Source of the DNA: Oxalobacteraceae bacterium UBA4003
Lineage (GTDB): Bacteria > Pseudomonadota > Gammaproteobacteria > Burkholderiales > Burkholderiaceae_D
Assembly: GCA_002384815.1 (NCBI GenBank)
Contig: DGBN01000039.1
Coordinates: 85,811-149,810, forward strand
DNA length: 64,000 nt
Direction: 5' to 3'
How positions within the stretch are numbered: the first letter of the stretch is position 1; the number at the start of each line of letters is the position of its first letter. The notes beneath the pieces are model-generated. The model had not been told where the DNA came from, searched no databases, and worked only from the letters and a program-made list of their open reading frames with translations. The position numbers were made by a program, and so were the translations under genes. Shown in pieces: positions 8,124 to 17,015 of this stretch.

Positions 8124-8827
8124 GCAACTTAAGCGTAAAGGGACTGACCACCGGCTACGATAAGGTGAATGTACTGCACGACGTCTCCATCAACGTTGCA
8201 CCTGGAAAAATCACTTGCATCCTCGGTGCCAACGGTGCCGGCAAGAGCACGCTGATACGCTCGATTCTCGGCCTGACGCCGCCGCGCCAGGGAGAAATCC
8301 TGTGGAACGGACGCAATCTCGCAGGTGAAAAAACCCATGCGATCATCGCCAGCGGCATTTCCTGCATTCCGGAAGGCCGCAAGGTTTTTCCGCGCATGAG
8401 CGTGGCTGAAAATCTGGCGCTTGGCGCCTTTCTTGTCAAAGACAAGGCGATCGTGGCGGAACGTCTGGAACGTGTATATGAAATTTTCCCGCGCCTCAAG
8501 GAACGGGCGGCCCAATTTGCCGGCACCATGTCGGGCGGCGAGCAGGCCATGGTGTCTATCGGACGTGGCCTGATGGCGGAACCGCAACTGCTGGTGATCG
8601 ATGAACCGTCGCTGGGTTTGTCGCCGCTATATGTGAAGGAAAACTTCAATGTGATCCGTCGCATCAATGCGCTCGGCATTACCGTGCTGCTGGTGGAGCA
8701 GAACGCGCGCCAGACGCTTGCCATTTCGCATTACGGCTATGTGTTGTCGCAGGGGCGTGTGATGGCACAAGGTACGGCGGAAGAGCTGGCCGGCAACGAT
8801 GATGTGCGCGCAGCCTACTTCGGCTGA
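8120..8827 (+). CDS. livF: ABC transporter ATP-binding protein, LivF type
   Basis: The 235-residue second ATPase of the importer has Walker A GANGAGKST, the family-typical GISCIPEGRKVFPRMSVAENL segment, a canonical signature MSGGEQ and Walker B LLVIDEPSLGLSP. The H-loop region LLVEQNARQTL is typical of LivF. It overlaps livG by 4 bp and is followed 13 bp later by the amidase gene, so transport and hydrolysis are one transcription unit. Confidence 0.9.
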   Translation: MSNLSVKGLTTGYDKVNVLHDVSINVAPGKITCILGANGAGKSTLIRSILGLTPPRQGEILWNGRNLAGEKTHAIIASGISCIPEGRKVFPRMSVAENLALGAFLVKDKAIVAERLERVYEIFPRLKERAAQFAGTMSGGEQAMVSIGRGLMAEPQLLVIDEPSLGLSPLYVKENFNVIRRINALGITVLLVEQNARQTLAISHYGYVLSQGRVMAQGTAEELAGNDDVRAAYFG

Positions 8828-8840
8828 ACGGGAAACGCTC

Positions 8841-10154
8841 ATGAACGATTTCCCGAATTTGTCGCTGCAGGATCTGGCCGCGCGGCTCGCACGCCGCGAA
8901 GTGTCGGCCGAAACAGTCACGCGTGCCAGCATCGCACGCATGGAAGAGGTCGAACCGGTGGTACGCGCATGGCAGCACTTCGATCCGGAACAAGCCATCG
9001 CCCAGGCGCGCCGGCTTGACGCGCAGGCGCCGAAGGGCGCGCTGCATGGAGTGCCGATAGGCGTCAAGGACTTGATGGATACCGCCGACATGCCGACCAC
9101 CTATGGTTCGCCCATCTATGCCCGTCATCAACCGCAGATGGATGCAATCTGCGTCGCCGCCAGCCGCAGCGCAGGTGCCGTCATCATGGGCAAAACCGTC
9201 ACCACCGAATTTGCGACCTTCCATCCCGGCGTTACCTGCAATCCGCACCGCACGCACAATGCAGACGGCATGCCGCAGCTGCATACACCGGGTGGTTCTT
9301 CCAGCGGTTCGGCGGCGGCGGTTGCCAGCGGCATGGTGCCGGTGGCCTTCGGAACGCAAACGGCGGGATCCATTGTCCGGCCTGCTGCGTACTGCGGGAT
9401 AGTCGGTTACAAACCGACTTACGGCATGCTGCCGTTGGTCGGTATCAAGTCCCTGTCGCCCAGTCTGGATACTGTTGGCGTGTTGGCGCGCAGTGTCGGT
9501 GATGCCGCTTTTTTCATCAGCACCTTGTCACATCTGTCACTCTCGCCATTGCCTGCAGCAGCACCGCCGCGCTTGCGTCTGGGTATTTGCCGTACCCAGC
9601 ACTGGGGTCGCGCCAGCCAGGCGACACGCATGACGCTGGAGCGCGCAGCAAGTCTGCTGGAAGCGGCTGGTGCGGTACTGAGCGATGTCAGTTTGCCGGG
9701 TATATGCAAAGGATTGACTGAGGCACAGATGACCATCATGGGATTCGAGGCCGCGCTCGCCTTTGCGCCGGAATCGCAGACCAGCCCGACCGGCTTCAGT
9801 AATGCATTTGAAAAATTTCTCGCAGCCGGCAGCGCGGTAGACGGCGCTGCGTATTGTGTCGCGCAGGAGCTGGCGGTAGCGGCGCGTTGCGCACTGACCG
9901 GTATTTTCAGGGATGTCGATATTTTGCTGGCGCCGAGTACGGAAGGTGAAGCGCCGGTCGGACTGGAAGCCACCGGTGATCCTATTTTCAATCGCATGTG
10001 GACACTGCTGGGGAATCCCTGCGTACACGTGCCGCTGGGAATCGGCGCCGGCGGCATGCCTATTGGTGTCACGCTGATCGGCCCGCGTTGGGGCGATACG
10101 CAAACGCTGGCTGCTGCCGATTTACTGGAACGCAGTTTTGCTACAAAAAAATGA
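8841..10154 (+). CDS. Amidase signature family hydrolase (operon A)
   Basis: The 437-residue cytoplasmic hydrolase has the Ser-cisSer-Lys machinery of the amidase signature family. Lys76 lies in GVPIGVKDLMDT, and a Gly/Ser-rich GGSSSGSAAAVASG loop lies around residues 151-164. The nucleophile region reads GTQTAGSIVRPAAYCG, with the usual GTDTGGS altered to GTQTAGS. Related enzymes (AtzE, allophanate-type and other amidases) split carboxylic amides or ureides. I took ATG 8841 because the frame upstream runs back into livF. It ends 13 bp before the M20 hydrolase, consistent with consecutive steps on the imported compound (inference). Confidence 0.83.
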   Translation: MNDFPNLSLQDLAARLARREVSAETVTRASIARMEEVEPVVRAWQHFDPEQAIAQARRLDAQAPKGALHGVPIGVKDLMDTADMPTTYGSPIYARHQPQMDAICVAASRSAGAVIMGKTVTTEFATFHPGVTCNPHRTHNADGMPQLHTPGGSSSGSAAAVASGMVPVAFGTQTAGSIVRPAAYCGIVGYKPTYGMLPLVGIKSLSPSLDTVGVLARSVGDAAFFISTLSHLSLSPLPAAAPPRLRLGICRTQHWGRASQATRMTLERAASLLEAAGAVLSDVSLPGICKGLTEAQMTIMGFEAALAFAPESQTSPTGFSNAFEKFLAAGSAVDGAAYCVAQELAVAARCALTGIFRDVDILLAPSTEGEAPVGLEATGDPIFNRMWTLLGNPCVHVPLGIGAGGMPIGVTLIGPRWGDTQTLAAADLLERSFATKK

Positions 10155-10167
10155 ACAGGAATGCATG

Positions 10168-11463
10168 ATGCAAGCACAAACACAAAAGACCGTTGCCACG
10201 CAGCTCGCCGAGCAGGCGCAGGACCATGTTAACAATGAGCGTCTGCAAAACGCAATTGCCGCTCTGGCACAATTCGGCGGCCGCGACGATGGCGGTGTGG
10301 CGCGTGAAACCTTGACGCCTATCGATCTGGCTGCGCGTCGCCACTTGATCGAGCTGGCGCGCAGCCTCGGTTGCGAAGTGGAGATCGACGAGTGCGCCAA
10401 CCTGTTTTTCCGTCGCCCCGGCAGCACCGATCTGCCGCCGGTACTGACTGGCAGTCATGCCGATACGCAGCCGGTCGGCGGCAAACTGGATGGTGCTTAC
10501 GGTGTGATCGCAGGCCTGGAAGTCATCGCTGCCTTGAACGATGCAGGCATTACTACACGCCGTGCGATCGAAGTGGTGGCGTGGACGAATGAAGAGGGCA
10601 GTCGCTTCGGCCCCGGCGCAATGGGTTCCAGTGCTTATGTCGAACCGGAGCGTTTGCCTGCGTACCGTGCCGTGCTGGATCAGGACAGGATCAGCTTCGG
10701 CGACGCACTGGATGCCTGCCTGGCAGAAGTCGGCGACGTGCCGCGCCGCCCGGTGCGCCGGCCGCTGGATTCCTGCGTCGAGCTGCATATAGAACAAGGA
10801 CCGGTGCTGGAACGTGCGGGTGCCGCGCTTGGTGTGGTTGACGGCATACAAAGCGTGCGCTGGTTTCGCGTGGTGTGTAATGGCATGGCGGCACATGCCG
10901 GGACTACACCTATGGATGAACGCAGCGATGCAATGGCGGCTGCAGTCGGTATCGCCCAGCAACTCTATGCACATGCAGCGAATGAGGCGGACAGCAATGT
11001 GCGGCTCACGCTGGGTCGCTGGCAGGTTGCTCCGAATTCGGTCAACACGATTCCCGGTACGGTGGAATTCACGATTGACATGCGTTGCGTCGATGTGAGC
11101 GTGCTGGATCGTTTTGAACAACTGCTGCATAGTGCGACGGCCGATTTTCCGTGGCGCGGCAACATCACTGTCGAATGTTTTTTCTCGCGTGCGCCTACGC
11201 ACTTTCCGGAGTCCATGCTGACCCTGATCGAACGTGCTTGCAGCCGCGCCAGTGTACAGGCGCAGCGCACGGCACCGTTGCACCTGACATCAGGCGCTTT
11301 TCACGACGCGATGTACCTGGCAGATTACTGTCCGACGGCGATGATATTTGTGCCAAGCAAAGGGGGAATCAGTCACAATGCTGCTGAAGAAACTGCGCCA
11401 GAAGAATTGCTGTTAGGCGCACAGGCGCTGGCCTACACAATAGTTGAATTAGCCAGTCGGTGA
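10168..11463 (+). CDS. M20 family Zn-dependent carbamoylase (allantoate amidohydrolase / N-carbamoyl-amino-acid hydrolase type)
   Basis: The protein has the hydantoinase/carbamoylase M20 layout. The metal motif GSHADTQPVGGKLDGAYGV is followed by NEEGSRFGPGAMGS with the catalytic Glu, by ELHIEQGPVLE, and by a dimerisation lid. A late TSGAFHDAMYLA motif with a metal-binding His completes the set. Such enzymes release ammonia and CO2 from N-carbamoyl compounds such as allantoate, ureidoglycine or N-carbamoyl amino acids. Start 10168 fits the AGGA at 10157-10160 best; ATG 10165 is also in frame. It is the last catabolic gene of operon A. Confidence 0.85.
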   Translation: MQAQTQKTVATQLAEQAQDHVNNERLQNAIAALAQFGGRDDGGVARETLTPIDLAARRHLIELARSLGCEVEIDECANLFFRRPGSTDLPPVLTGSHADTQPVGGKLDGAYGVIAGLEVIAALNDAGITTRRAIEVVAWTNEEGSRFGPGAMGSSAYVEPERLPAYRAVLDQDRISFGDALDACLAEVGDVPRRPVRRPLDSCVELHIEQGPVLERAGAALGVVDGIQSVRWFRVVCNGMAAHAGTTPMDERSDAMAAAVGIAQQLYAHAANEADSNVRLTLGRWQVAPNSVNTIPGTVEFTIDMRCVDVSVLDRFEQLLHSATADFPWRGNITVECFFSRAPTHFPESMLTLIERACSRASVQAQRTAPLHLTSGAFHDAMYLADYCPTAMIFVPSKGGISHNAAEETAPEELLLGAQALAYTIVELASR

Positions 11464-11498
11464 TATTCCCAATTCAGACATGACAAGCGGACTACCAA

Positions 11499-12095
11499 TT
11501 GAAGAGCAAACCTGATTCCGTTCCAGGGGGGGCGCAGCCCGGCAAAAAATCGCCGACTGCCGGCCTTGGCTTGCGTCTGCGGCATACCAGACTGGTTGCC
11601 GGTCTGACCCTGCTGCAACTTGCACAGAAAGCTCACTGTTCGGAAAGCCTGATTTCCAAAATCGAGCGCGGCAGCGCCACGCCGTCGCTGGCCATGCTGC
11701 ATCGGCTGGCCATGGCGCTGGAGACAAATATTTCCAGCCTGATGTCGGAGGACAGCCTGGCAGTTGGACCTGTTCTGCGCGCGGGTGAGCGTCCGGTGAT
11801 CAAGACCGGTGGCATCTCGCTCGAGCGTCTGGTGCTGCCTACGCGTGGTGGTTTGTTGCAGGCGAATATACATATCGTCGCTCCCGGCACCGCCAGTGAC
11901 GGCCAGATCGAACATGTGGGTGAAGAAGTCGGCTATGTACTGGAAGGTACGCTGGAGCTGCGTCTTGGTGAAGAGTGCTACACCATAGGGCCTGGCGATG
12001 CGTTTACCTTTCCAAGCAATCTGCCGCACGGCTACAGCAATGTCGGCAAGGATGTCGCGCGCGTTTTATGGGTCAATTCACCAGCGACGTTCTGA
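11499..12095 (+). CDS. XRE family regulator with C-terminal cupin domain
   Basis: The 198-residue protein has a helix-turn-helix at about residues 23-80 (LRHTRLVAGLTLLQLAQKA and SLISKIERGSATPSLAMLHR). A cupin fold lies at about 120-190 (GYVLEGTLELRLGEECY, GPGDAFTFPSNLPHGYSN). Proteins of this type sense small ligands through the cupin and usually repress catabolic operons. It follows operon A on the same strand, 35 bp downstream, so it probably regulates it, perhaps through the two TTCAAGT palindromes at 3832 and 3871. The only possible start is TTG 11499, since an in-frame stop lies at 11481. Confidence 0.85.
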   Translation: MKSKPDSVPGGAQPGKKSPTAGLGLRLRHTRLVAGLTLLQLAQKAHCSESLISKIERGSATPSLAMLHRLAMALETNISSLMSEDSLAVGPVLRAGERPVIKTGGISLERLVLPTRGGLLQANIHIVAPGTASDGQIEHVGEEVGYVLEGTLELRLGEECYTIGPGDAFTFPSNLPHGYSNVGKDVARVLWVNSPATF

Positions 12096-12248
12096 TTCTA
12101 CGCATGCGCTGACATAAACATTCGCCACAGGATTCTGTGCGGACATTTTTTTGTCACGTGCTGCCGCGATTCGCGATGCGTATTTTTATCCGCCTCTATC
12201 TCTTCCGGTAAAATTACTGCCTGCGCTCCCACACGAAATCGAATCAAA

Positions 12249-12767
12249 TTGAAAACATCAACCGCTTGCGCTACCGACGATGCGCCTGCACCGCTCTATC
12301 TAGTCAAAACCTCGACCATCCACGGCACCGGCATTTTTGCCCGCAGCATGATCGCGCCCGGTGCCTGCATCGTCGAGTATCAGGGCGAACGGATTCAATG
12401 GGAGCAGGCGCTTGACAGGGCGGATGCCAAAGGCCCGCTTAACCATACCTATTTCTTCAGCCTGAACGACGGTCGCATCATCGATGGCGGCAAGGACGGT
12501 AACGCAGCGCGTTTCATCAACCACTCATGCGAGCCCAACTGCGAAGCCATGGAGAATGAGGATGGGCGCGTCTATATTTATGCGTTGCAGGAAATCGAAG
12601 CCGGCGAGGAATTGAGTTACGACTATGCACTGATCTACGAAGAGCGTCATACGCCGGCAGTCAAGCGCGCATTTGCATGCTGTTGCGGCGCGTCAGGTTG
12701 CAGTGGATCGATGCTGATGCCGAAACGCTCTGCCAGATATCGCGCGCAAAAAGCACTTGCAAAATAA
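12249..12767 (+). CDS. SET domain protein (lysine methyltransferase-like)
   Basis: The 172-residue protein is a compact SET domain. It has the HGTGIFARSMIAPGACIVEY opening, the FINHSCEPNCEA cofactor knot, the ELSYDYALIY motif and a post-SET cysteine cluster (CCCGASGC). These are the elements that bind S-adenosylmethionine and the lysine channel in eukaryotic and bacterial SET methyltransferases. The substrate in bacteria is unknown. The first codon appears to be TTG (12249). It is a single gene with a long non-coding stretch after it. SET proteins are scattered in bacteria and are commonly attributed to transfer, although composition here is not obviously foreign. Confidence 0.82.
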   Translation: MKTSTACATDDAPAPLYLVKTSTIHGTGIFARSMIAPGACIVEYQGERIQWEQALDRADAKGPLNHTYFFSLNDGRIIDGGKDGNAARFINHSCEPNCEAMENEDGRVYIYALQEIEAGEELSYDYALIYEERHTPAVKRAFACCCGASGCSGSMLMPKRSARYRAQKALAK

Positions 12768-13012
12768 GCGATGTCTTTGTGGTGACGGTGTGAGCAAAAA
12801 GCCTGCCGCACGAAAATAAGTTAACAAGAATCCCGCCGTCACCGCAGCATTATTTGTGCTGCAATATTGGTTCAATACACCTTCATTTTCATCTTCATGC
12901 ATTCGTCCAGACGCCAGGCTGGCTGCGAGTTTTCCATTATTTTGCATGCGTAAAAATGATGTCTCATATTCCCACTGGATATATCACGTCATGATTTTTC
13001 CCTGCAAAAAAC

Positions 13013-13051
13013 TACGTGTAAACACGTATTTGAGCTACGTAAAAGTACGTA
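13013..13051. promoter_or_regulatory. Cluster of TACGT repeats, candidate operator
   Basis: Four ACGT cores start at 13014, 13024, 13037 and 13047 (spacing 10, 13 and 10 bp). The first pair forms a perfect inverted repeat (TACGTGT, 2-nt spacer, ACACGTA), and the second pair is two TACGTA palindromes. It lies about 430 bp before oxlT and upstream of its structured leader. The near-helical spacing suggests a dimeric regulator binding twice. Confidence 0.45.
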
Positions 13052-13151
13052 TTGATCGCCAAAGGGCAAGTCCGTATTGTCACAAAATCTTAACGGTGAC
13101 CTAACTTAATTCTGAGATAAATGGCTACCCGCTGTTTTTCTTGTCTTCCTT

Positions 13152-13415
13152 GATTCATACGATTTTCACGTCCGCCTCAAAGCGGCGACCGAGACGCGTC
13201 AGCGATCGGAAAATCCGGTGAATGAATCCTGGCGAGGCTTGAGCGATCGGCTCGGGCGAATGGTTTTTTTACTAAAGAGGTGTAGGACCGAACTACACCA
13301 CTGCTGGGGCGATTCGCAATTGAGTCGTCACGGCGGAAGGCGGAACGGCGATCGACCGGACCATGTATATGGCTGCCTTAGTAAACTTTGATAGTGGTCT
13401 GCGCTTTTGGCGCAG
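13152..13415 (+). promoter_or_regulatory. Long structured leader upstream of oxlT
   Basis: No gene is seen between 12768 and 13485, but this part folds readily. GATTCAT and GATTTTC (13152-13167) can pair with GAAAATC and ATGAATC (13209-13228), enclosing a CCGC/GCGG hairpin. Separate hairpins follow at 13241-13253 (GAGC/GCTC), at 13279-13299 (GGTGTAG with loop GACCGAA and CTACACC) and at 13399-13415 (CTGCGC/GCGCAG). A run of seven T lies at 13264-13270. I do not recognise a known riboswitch class. Confidence 0.4.
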
Positions 13416-13485
13416 GTGAATATTCAATCCAAGCATTGACTGATTTGCACATTAATCAAAATAGTCAATGGACATGAGGAACAAC

Positions 13486-14808
13486 ATGAACGCAGCAACT
13501 CAAACACTGTCGGGCGGTACATCCAGCAGCGCACGCTGGTGGCAGCTCGTAGTCGGTGTGGTCTGTATGATCGCAACGGCAAACATTCAATACGCGTGGA
13601 CTCTGTTCGTACCTGAAATTCAAGGTACGTTCGGCTGGGCACGTGCAGAAATCCAGATCGCATTCACGATCTTCGTTTTGGTTCAAACATGGCTCGCGCC
13701 GATTGAAGGTTACTTCATCGATAAGCTCGGCCCACGCTTGATGGTCGCTTTCGGCGCCGTCTTCATTGGTCTGGCATGGGTTGTCAATTCCCAGGCAACC
13801 ACCCTCGGCGGTTTCTACCTCGGCGCAGCACTGGGTGGTATCGGTGTCGGTTCGATCTACGCTACCTGTATCAACAACGCGTTGAAATGGTTCCCGGACC
13901 GTCGTGGTCTGGCAGTCGGCTTGACCGCTGGTGGTTACGGTGCTGGTTCCGCTGCAACGATTCTGCCTATCGCGGCAATGATCGAATCGGCTGGCTTCCA
14001 GGAAACCTTCCTGTTCTTCGGTCTGTTGCAAGGTGGTCTGGCATTCGTTGCAGCATGGTTCCTGCGTTCGCCTGCTAAAGGCCAGGTTCCTGCATCGCAA
14101 AAACTGTTGCAAGCAACGCGCGACTACACCCTGAAAGAAGCACTGAACACCAAGCTGTTCTGGCTGATGTTCACGATGTTCATCCTGGTGGTTACCGGTG
14201 GCATGATGGCTGTTGCTCAACTCGGCGTGATCGCACAGGATCTGGGCGTTAAAGAGTTTGAAGTCGATCTGCACTTCTTTGTCATGGCAGCCTTGCCACT
14301 GGCTTTGATGCTCGACCGCATCATGAATGGTATCTCGCGTCCATTGTTTGGCTGGATTTCGGATAACATCGGCCGTGAAAAAACCATGGTCATCGCGTTC
14401 ACCCTGGAAGGCTTCGGCATTATCGCTCTGGGCTACTTCGGTCATAACCCATGGGCATTCCTGATCCTGTCCGGCGTTGTGTTCCTGGCATGGGGCGAAG
14501 TGTACTCACTGTTCTCGGCTCTGGCCGGCGATGCATTCGGTTCCAAGCACATCGGTAAGATCTACGGCGTGCTGTACACCGCAAAAGGTATCGGCGCCCT
14601 GTTCGTACCAGTTGGCAACCTGATGATGGAAGCAACCGGCACATGGTCTACCGTTTTGTACACCGTTGCATGTATGGATCTGACCGCTGCAGTTCTGGCT
14701 ATCGTTGCACTGCGTCCGGCACTGGCCAAGCACGTTAAATTCTCCAAGGAGCTCCTGGCGAAAGAAACAGCAGCAGGCGGTAGCGTAACTTCAGCTGCGC
14801 ATGCCTAA
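13486..14808 (+). CDS. oxlT: Oxalate/formate antiporter, MFS family (OxlT type)
   Basis: The 440-residue, 12-helix MFS carrier matches the oxalate:formate antiporter family closely. It opens with WWQLVVGVVCMIATANIQYAWTLF, and has FGWARAEIQIAFTIFVLVQTW and the central GRSLYSLFSALAGDAFG-like segment (EVYSLFSALAGDAFGSKHIG). It exchanges oxalate for formate across the inner membrane, which suits oxalate use in Oxalobacteraceae. ATG 13486 has GAGGA at 13476-13480; earlier in-frame ATGs at 13468 and 13474 lack a good ribosome binding site. Codon choice is strongly biased (CTG, GGT, CGT, ACC), suggesting high expression. No oxalate-degrading enzymes are in the window. Confidence 0.85.
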   Translation: MNAATQTLSGGTSSSARWWQLVVGVVCMIATANIQYAWTLFVPEIQGTFGWARAEIQIAFTIFVLVQTWLAPIEGYFIDKLGPRLMVAFGAVFIGLAWVVNSQATTLGGFYLGAALGGIGVGSIYATCINNALKWFPDRRGLAVGLTAGGYGAGSAATILPIAAMIESAGFQETFLFFGLLQGGLAFVAAWFLRSPAKGQVPASQKLLQATRDYTLKEALNTKLFWLMFTMFILVVTGGMMAVAQLGVIAQDLGVKEFEVDLHFFVMAALPLALMLDRIMNGISRPLFGWISDNIGREKTMVIAFTLEGFGIIALGYFGHNPWAFLILSGVVFLAWGEVYSLFSALAGDAFGSKHIGKIYGVLYTAKGIGALFVPVGNLMMEATGTWSTVLYTVACMDLTAAVLAIVALRPALAKHVKFSKELLAKETAAGGSVTSAAHA

Positions 14809-14840
14809 CAGCATCAAAGCTTGATTCGGTCTCAACTTTC

Positions 14841-14865
14841 AAGGCTCCTTCGGGAGCCTTTTTTT
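14841..14865 (+). terminator. Rho-independent terminator of oxlT
   Basis: A perfect 8-bp stem (AAGGCTCC/GGAGCCTT, arms 14841-14848 and 14853-14860) with a UUCG tetraloop is followed by a run of T. It lies 33 bp after the oxlT stop. The rest of the gap to the next gene (to 15104) shows nothing recognisable. Confidence 0.93.
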
Positions 14866-15104
14866 ATGTGCGACGTTTTTATGCGCATGTTCGATTGATT
14901 GTCAGGACGCTCTTTCAATATCTCTTTCAGCATATTGATCAGCTGTCGAGAGCTAATCAGACATGGTTGTTTCTGCAGGATTTGCTTCCTGGAACAAGCG
15001 GTCTTTTTGCACGCTCTTCCATCGTCATAAATTTTTGGGCGACATGCCTTGATTGCAGTCCAATTCAACGATGGATGCAGGGAGCAATGATCTCCCCTGG
15101 CCGG

Positions 15105-16310
15105 TTATACGGTCGAGTCCGTATCCTGTCTGGCCGAGACGGCTGTGCAGCTGAACAGGATTGCGCCGAAGGCGCAAATGGCGGCGAGAACAATCAGGGT
15201 GCCGGTGTAGCCGCCGGTCGCCGAATACACAAGCGATGCCACGAACGGACCTGCAGCAATGGCGATCATCACGGGTGCTGCCATTGCGCCGCTGACCGCA
15301 CCGTAAATTTCGCGTCCATACAATTCAGCCGGCAAGGTGCCGCGCACGATGGTCATCACGCCATTTCCGATGCCGTACATCGCCGCAAAGAAAACATAAA
15401 CCGCGAGCCACCCGGCAGGTGCGAATAACAGAAGCAGCGCCAGCGGCAACAGCCACATCGCAATCATTCCGACCTTGTGTGAACTCGTGTTGCGTCCAAA
15501 CGTGGTTTCCAGGATGCGTCCCAGCACTTGCATAGGTCCGACCATCGCACCGATCGCCGCAGCATGCGCAGGCGAGATACCCTTGCTTTGCAGGATGGAC
15601 ATCATGTGCAAGGACATTGCAGAAAATACCAGCGCATTGAAGGTGACGGCAGAGGTAAGCAGATAGAAGCGTCGCTCCTGCAGAACCGCCGCCAGACCGA
15701 TCTTGTGTGTATGCCGGTGCGTGCGTGCATCCGTCGCGGGAGAAAATGCCGGCAGCCGCCAATGGATGGGGAAGCACAGCAGCAGATTGACGGCAGCATA
15801 AATCAGCCAGGTATCGCGCCAGCCGACATGATCGGACAGTAGCTGCGTCAGCGGCCAGGACACCGAACTCGCAAATCCGCCGAATAGCGTCACCATCGTA
15901 ATCGCACGGCGATAACCGTTGCCGAATACTTGTGTCAGTACCGCAAATGCAGACTGATACAGCGTCGCACTCATCGCCACGCCGATGCCCGCCCAGACAA
16001 GGTACAGCGTCAACACGCTATGTACATTGGCCAGCAGGGCCAGCATCAGCGCTGCCAGCAAACTGCCTGCGCCCATCAACAAGCGCCCCCCTATGCGATC
16101 GACGATAGAACCCGCCAGCATCGAGAGGCAACCTGATATCAGTAGCGCGACAGAATAAGCACCAACGACAACCGAACGCGAGGTTTGCAGTTCCGCTTCC
16201 ATCGGCTGCATCAGCACGCCATACGCGTAGAACATTGAACCCCAGCCGATAATCTGCGTGAGGCCCAGCGTAGGAATGAGCCAGCTTGGCTTGCGGTCAG
16301 GAGCGTTCAT
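15105..16310 (-). CDS. MFS transporter
   Basis: The 401-residue inner-membrane protein has about twelve hydrophobic helices. It opens with WLIPTLGLTQIIGWGSMFYAYGVLM and has an MFS loop motif between helices 2 and 3 (GSIVDRIGGRLLMGAG). The substrate is unknown; its first helix resembles the monocarboxylate/oxalate-type MFS groups. It is monocistronic, reads toward oxlT and is divergent from the tautomerase neighbourhood. The start is ATG 16310. Confidence 0.82.
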   Translation of the reverse strand: MNAPDRKPSWLIPTLGLTQIIGWGSMFYAYGVLMQPMEAELQTSRSVVVGAYSVALLISGCLSMLAGSIVDRIGGRLLMGAGSLLAALMLALLANVHSVLTLYLVWAGIGVAMSATLYQSAFAVLTQVFGNGYRRAITMVTLFGGFASSVSWPLTQLLSDHVGWRDTWLIYAAVNLLLCFPIHWRLPAFSPATDARTHRHTHKIGLAAVLQERRFYLLTSAVTFNALVFSAMSLHMMSILQSKGISPAHAAAIGAMVGPMQVLGRILETTFGRNTSSHKVGMIAMWLLPLALLLLFAPAGWLAVYVFFAAMYGIGNGVMTIVRGTLPAELYGREIYGAVSGAMAAPVMIAIAAGPFVASLVYSATGGYTGTLIVLAAICAFGAILFSCTAVSARQDTDSTV

Positions 16311-16504
16311 GCATCTGTTTATTCGTGGCAGTTTTATTTTTGATGGACGATGCGACCTGCTAATAATAACCGGAGCCGCGATTCATGTTTTCGGCTGGTC
16401 TGGTGAAGGTTTTTATCTATGCATGCTTGAGGCAGACTGACGACAATATTTGATCCTGCCTTTCAGATCCTCGCGAGGCATTCTTATCTAATGCACCGAC
16501 GAAA

Positions 16505-16726
16505 TCAGCCAGCGGGTTTCTTCTCAGTCGCACGCTTGCGCAAAGTCGTGACATTCTCACCTGCTATGCCCCAGTTATCCGTATCCACTTCATCGATGAT
16601 GACAAAGGTCGTGGCCGGATTCTTGTTCAATACACGACTGAGCAACTCGGTCGCACCTTCAATCAGAGCCTGTTTCTGTTCGGCTGTGGCGCCTTCACGT
16701 GTGATGCGGATATTAATATATGGCAT
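16505..16726 (-). CDS. Tautomerase family protein (4-oxalocrotonate tautomerase-like)
   Basis: The 73-residue protein begins MPYINIRITREGATAEQK. After removal of Met, Pro1 becomes the catalytic base of the 4-oxalocrotonate tautomerase superfamily. The usual ...FVIIDEVDTDNWGIAGE C-terminal half and an Arg cluster are present. Members isomerise unsaturated 2-oxo acids or dehalogenate small acids. I chose ATG 16726, preceded by AAGGAAC, because the longer frame upstream would bury Pro1. It is a lone gene, divergent from the helicase gene. Confidence 0.85.
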   Translation of the reverse strand: MPYINIRITREGATAEQKQALIEGATELLSRVLNKNPATTFVIIDEVDTDNWGIAGENVTTLRKRATEKKPAG

Positions 16727-17015
16727 GGTAAGTTCCTTTTGCTTGGTGGGAATTGCTCGTACCGATGGCGCGATCTGCCGAAGCTCGATCATATTCCGTA
16801 GATGCAACAATCGATGGTGCGACATGCAAGATTTTTCATATCCTGCACAAGGATCGTCAGGATACATACGGTCGTGTTTTTCGCACGACACGTGACCTCC
16901 GTCTGCGGCGCCCGCAGACTGATAAATGCGTTTATTCACGGATTTTCGACGGCAAGAGAGTAAACTCCGTCCCATCCTTCGCATTTCCGCGATCCGAACA
17001 TTTCTGTGAGCCACC

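Noticed and set aside
12856..13104. 82-codon frame in the gap before oxlT
   Set aside because: No ribosome binding site, unusual composition, and it runs through the TACGT operator-like repeats.
13465..14445. Long open frame of 326 codons on the minus strand
   Set aside because: It is antisense to the strongly supported oxlT; its composition (Gln/Cys/His rich) is that of a shadow frame caused by biased codon use.
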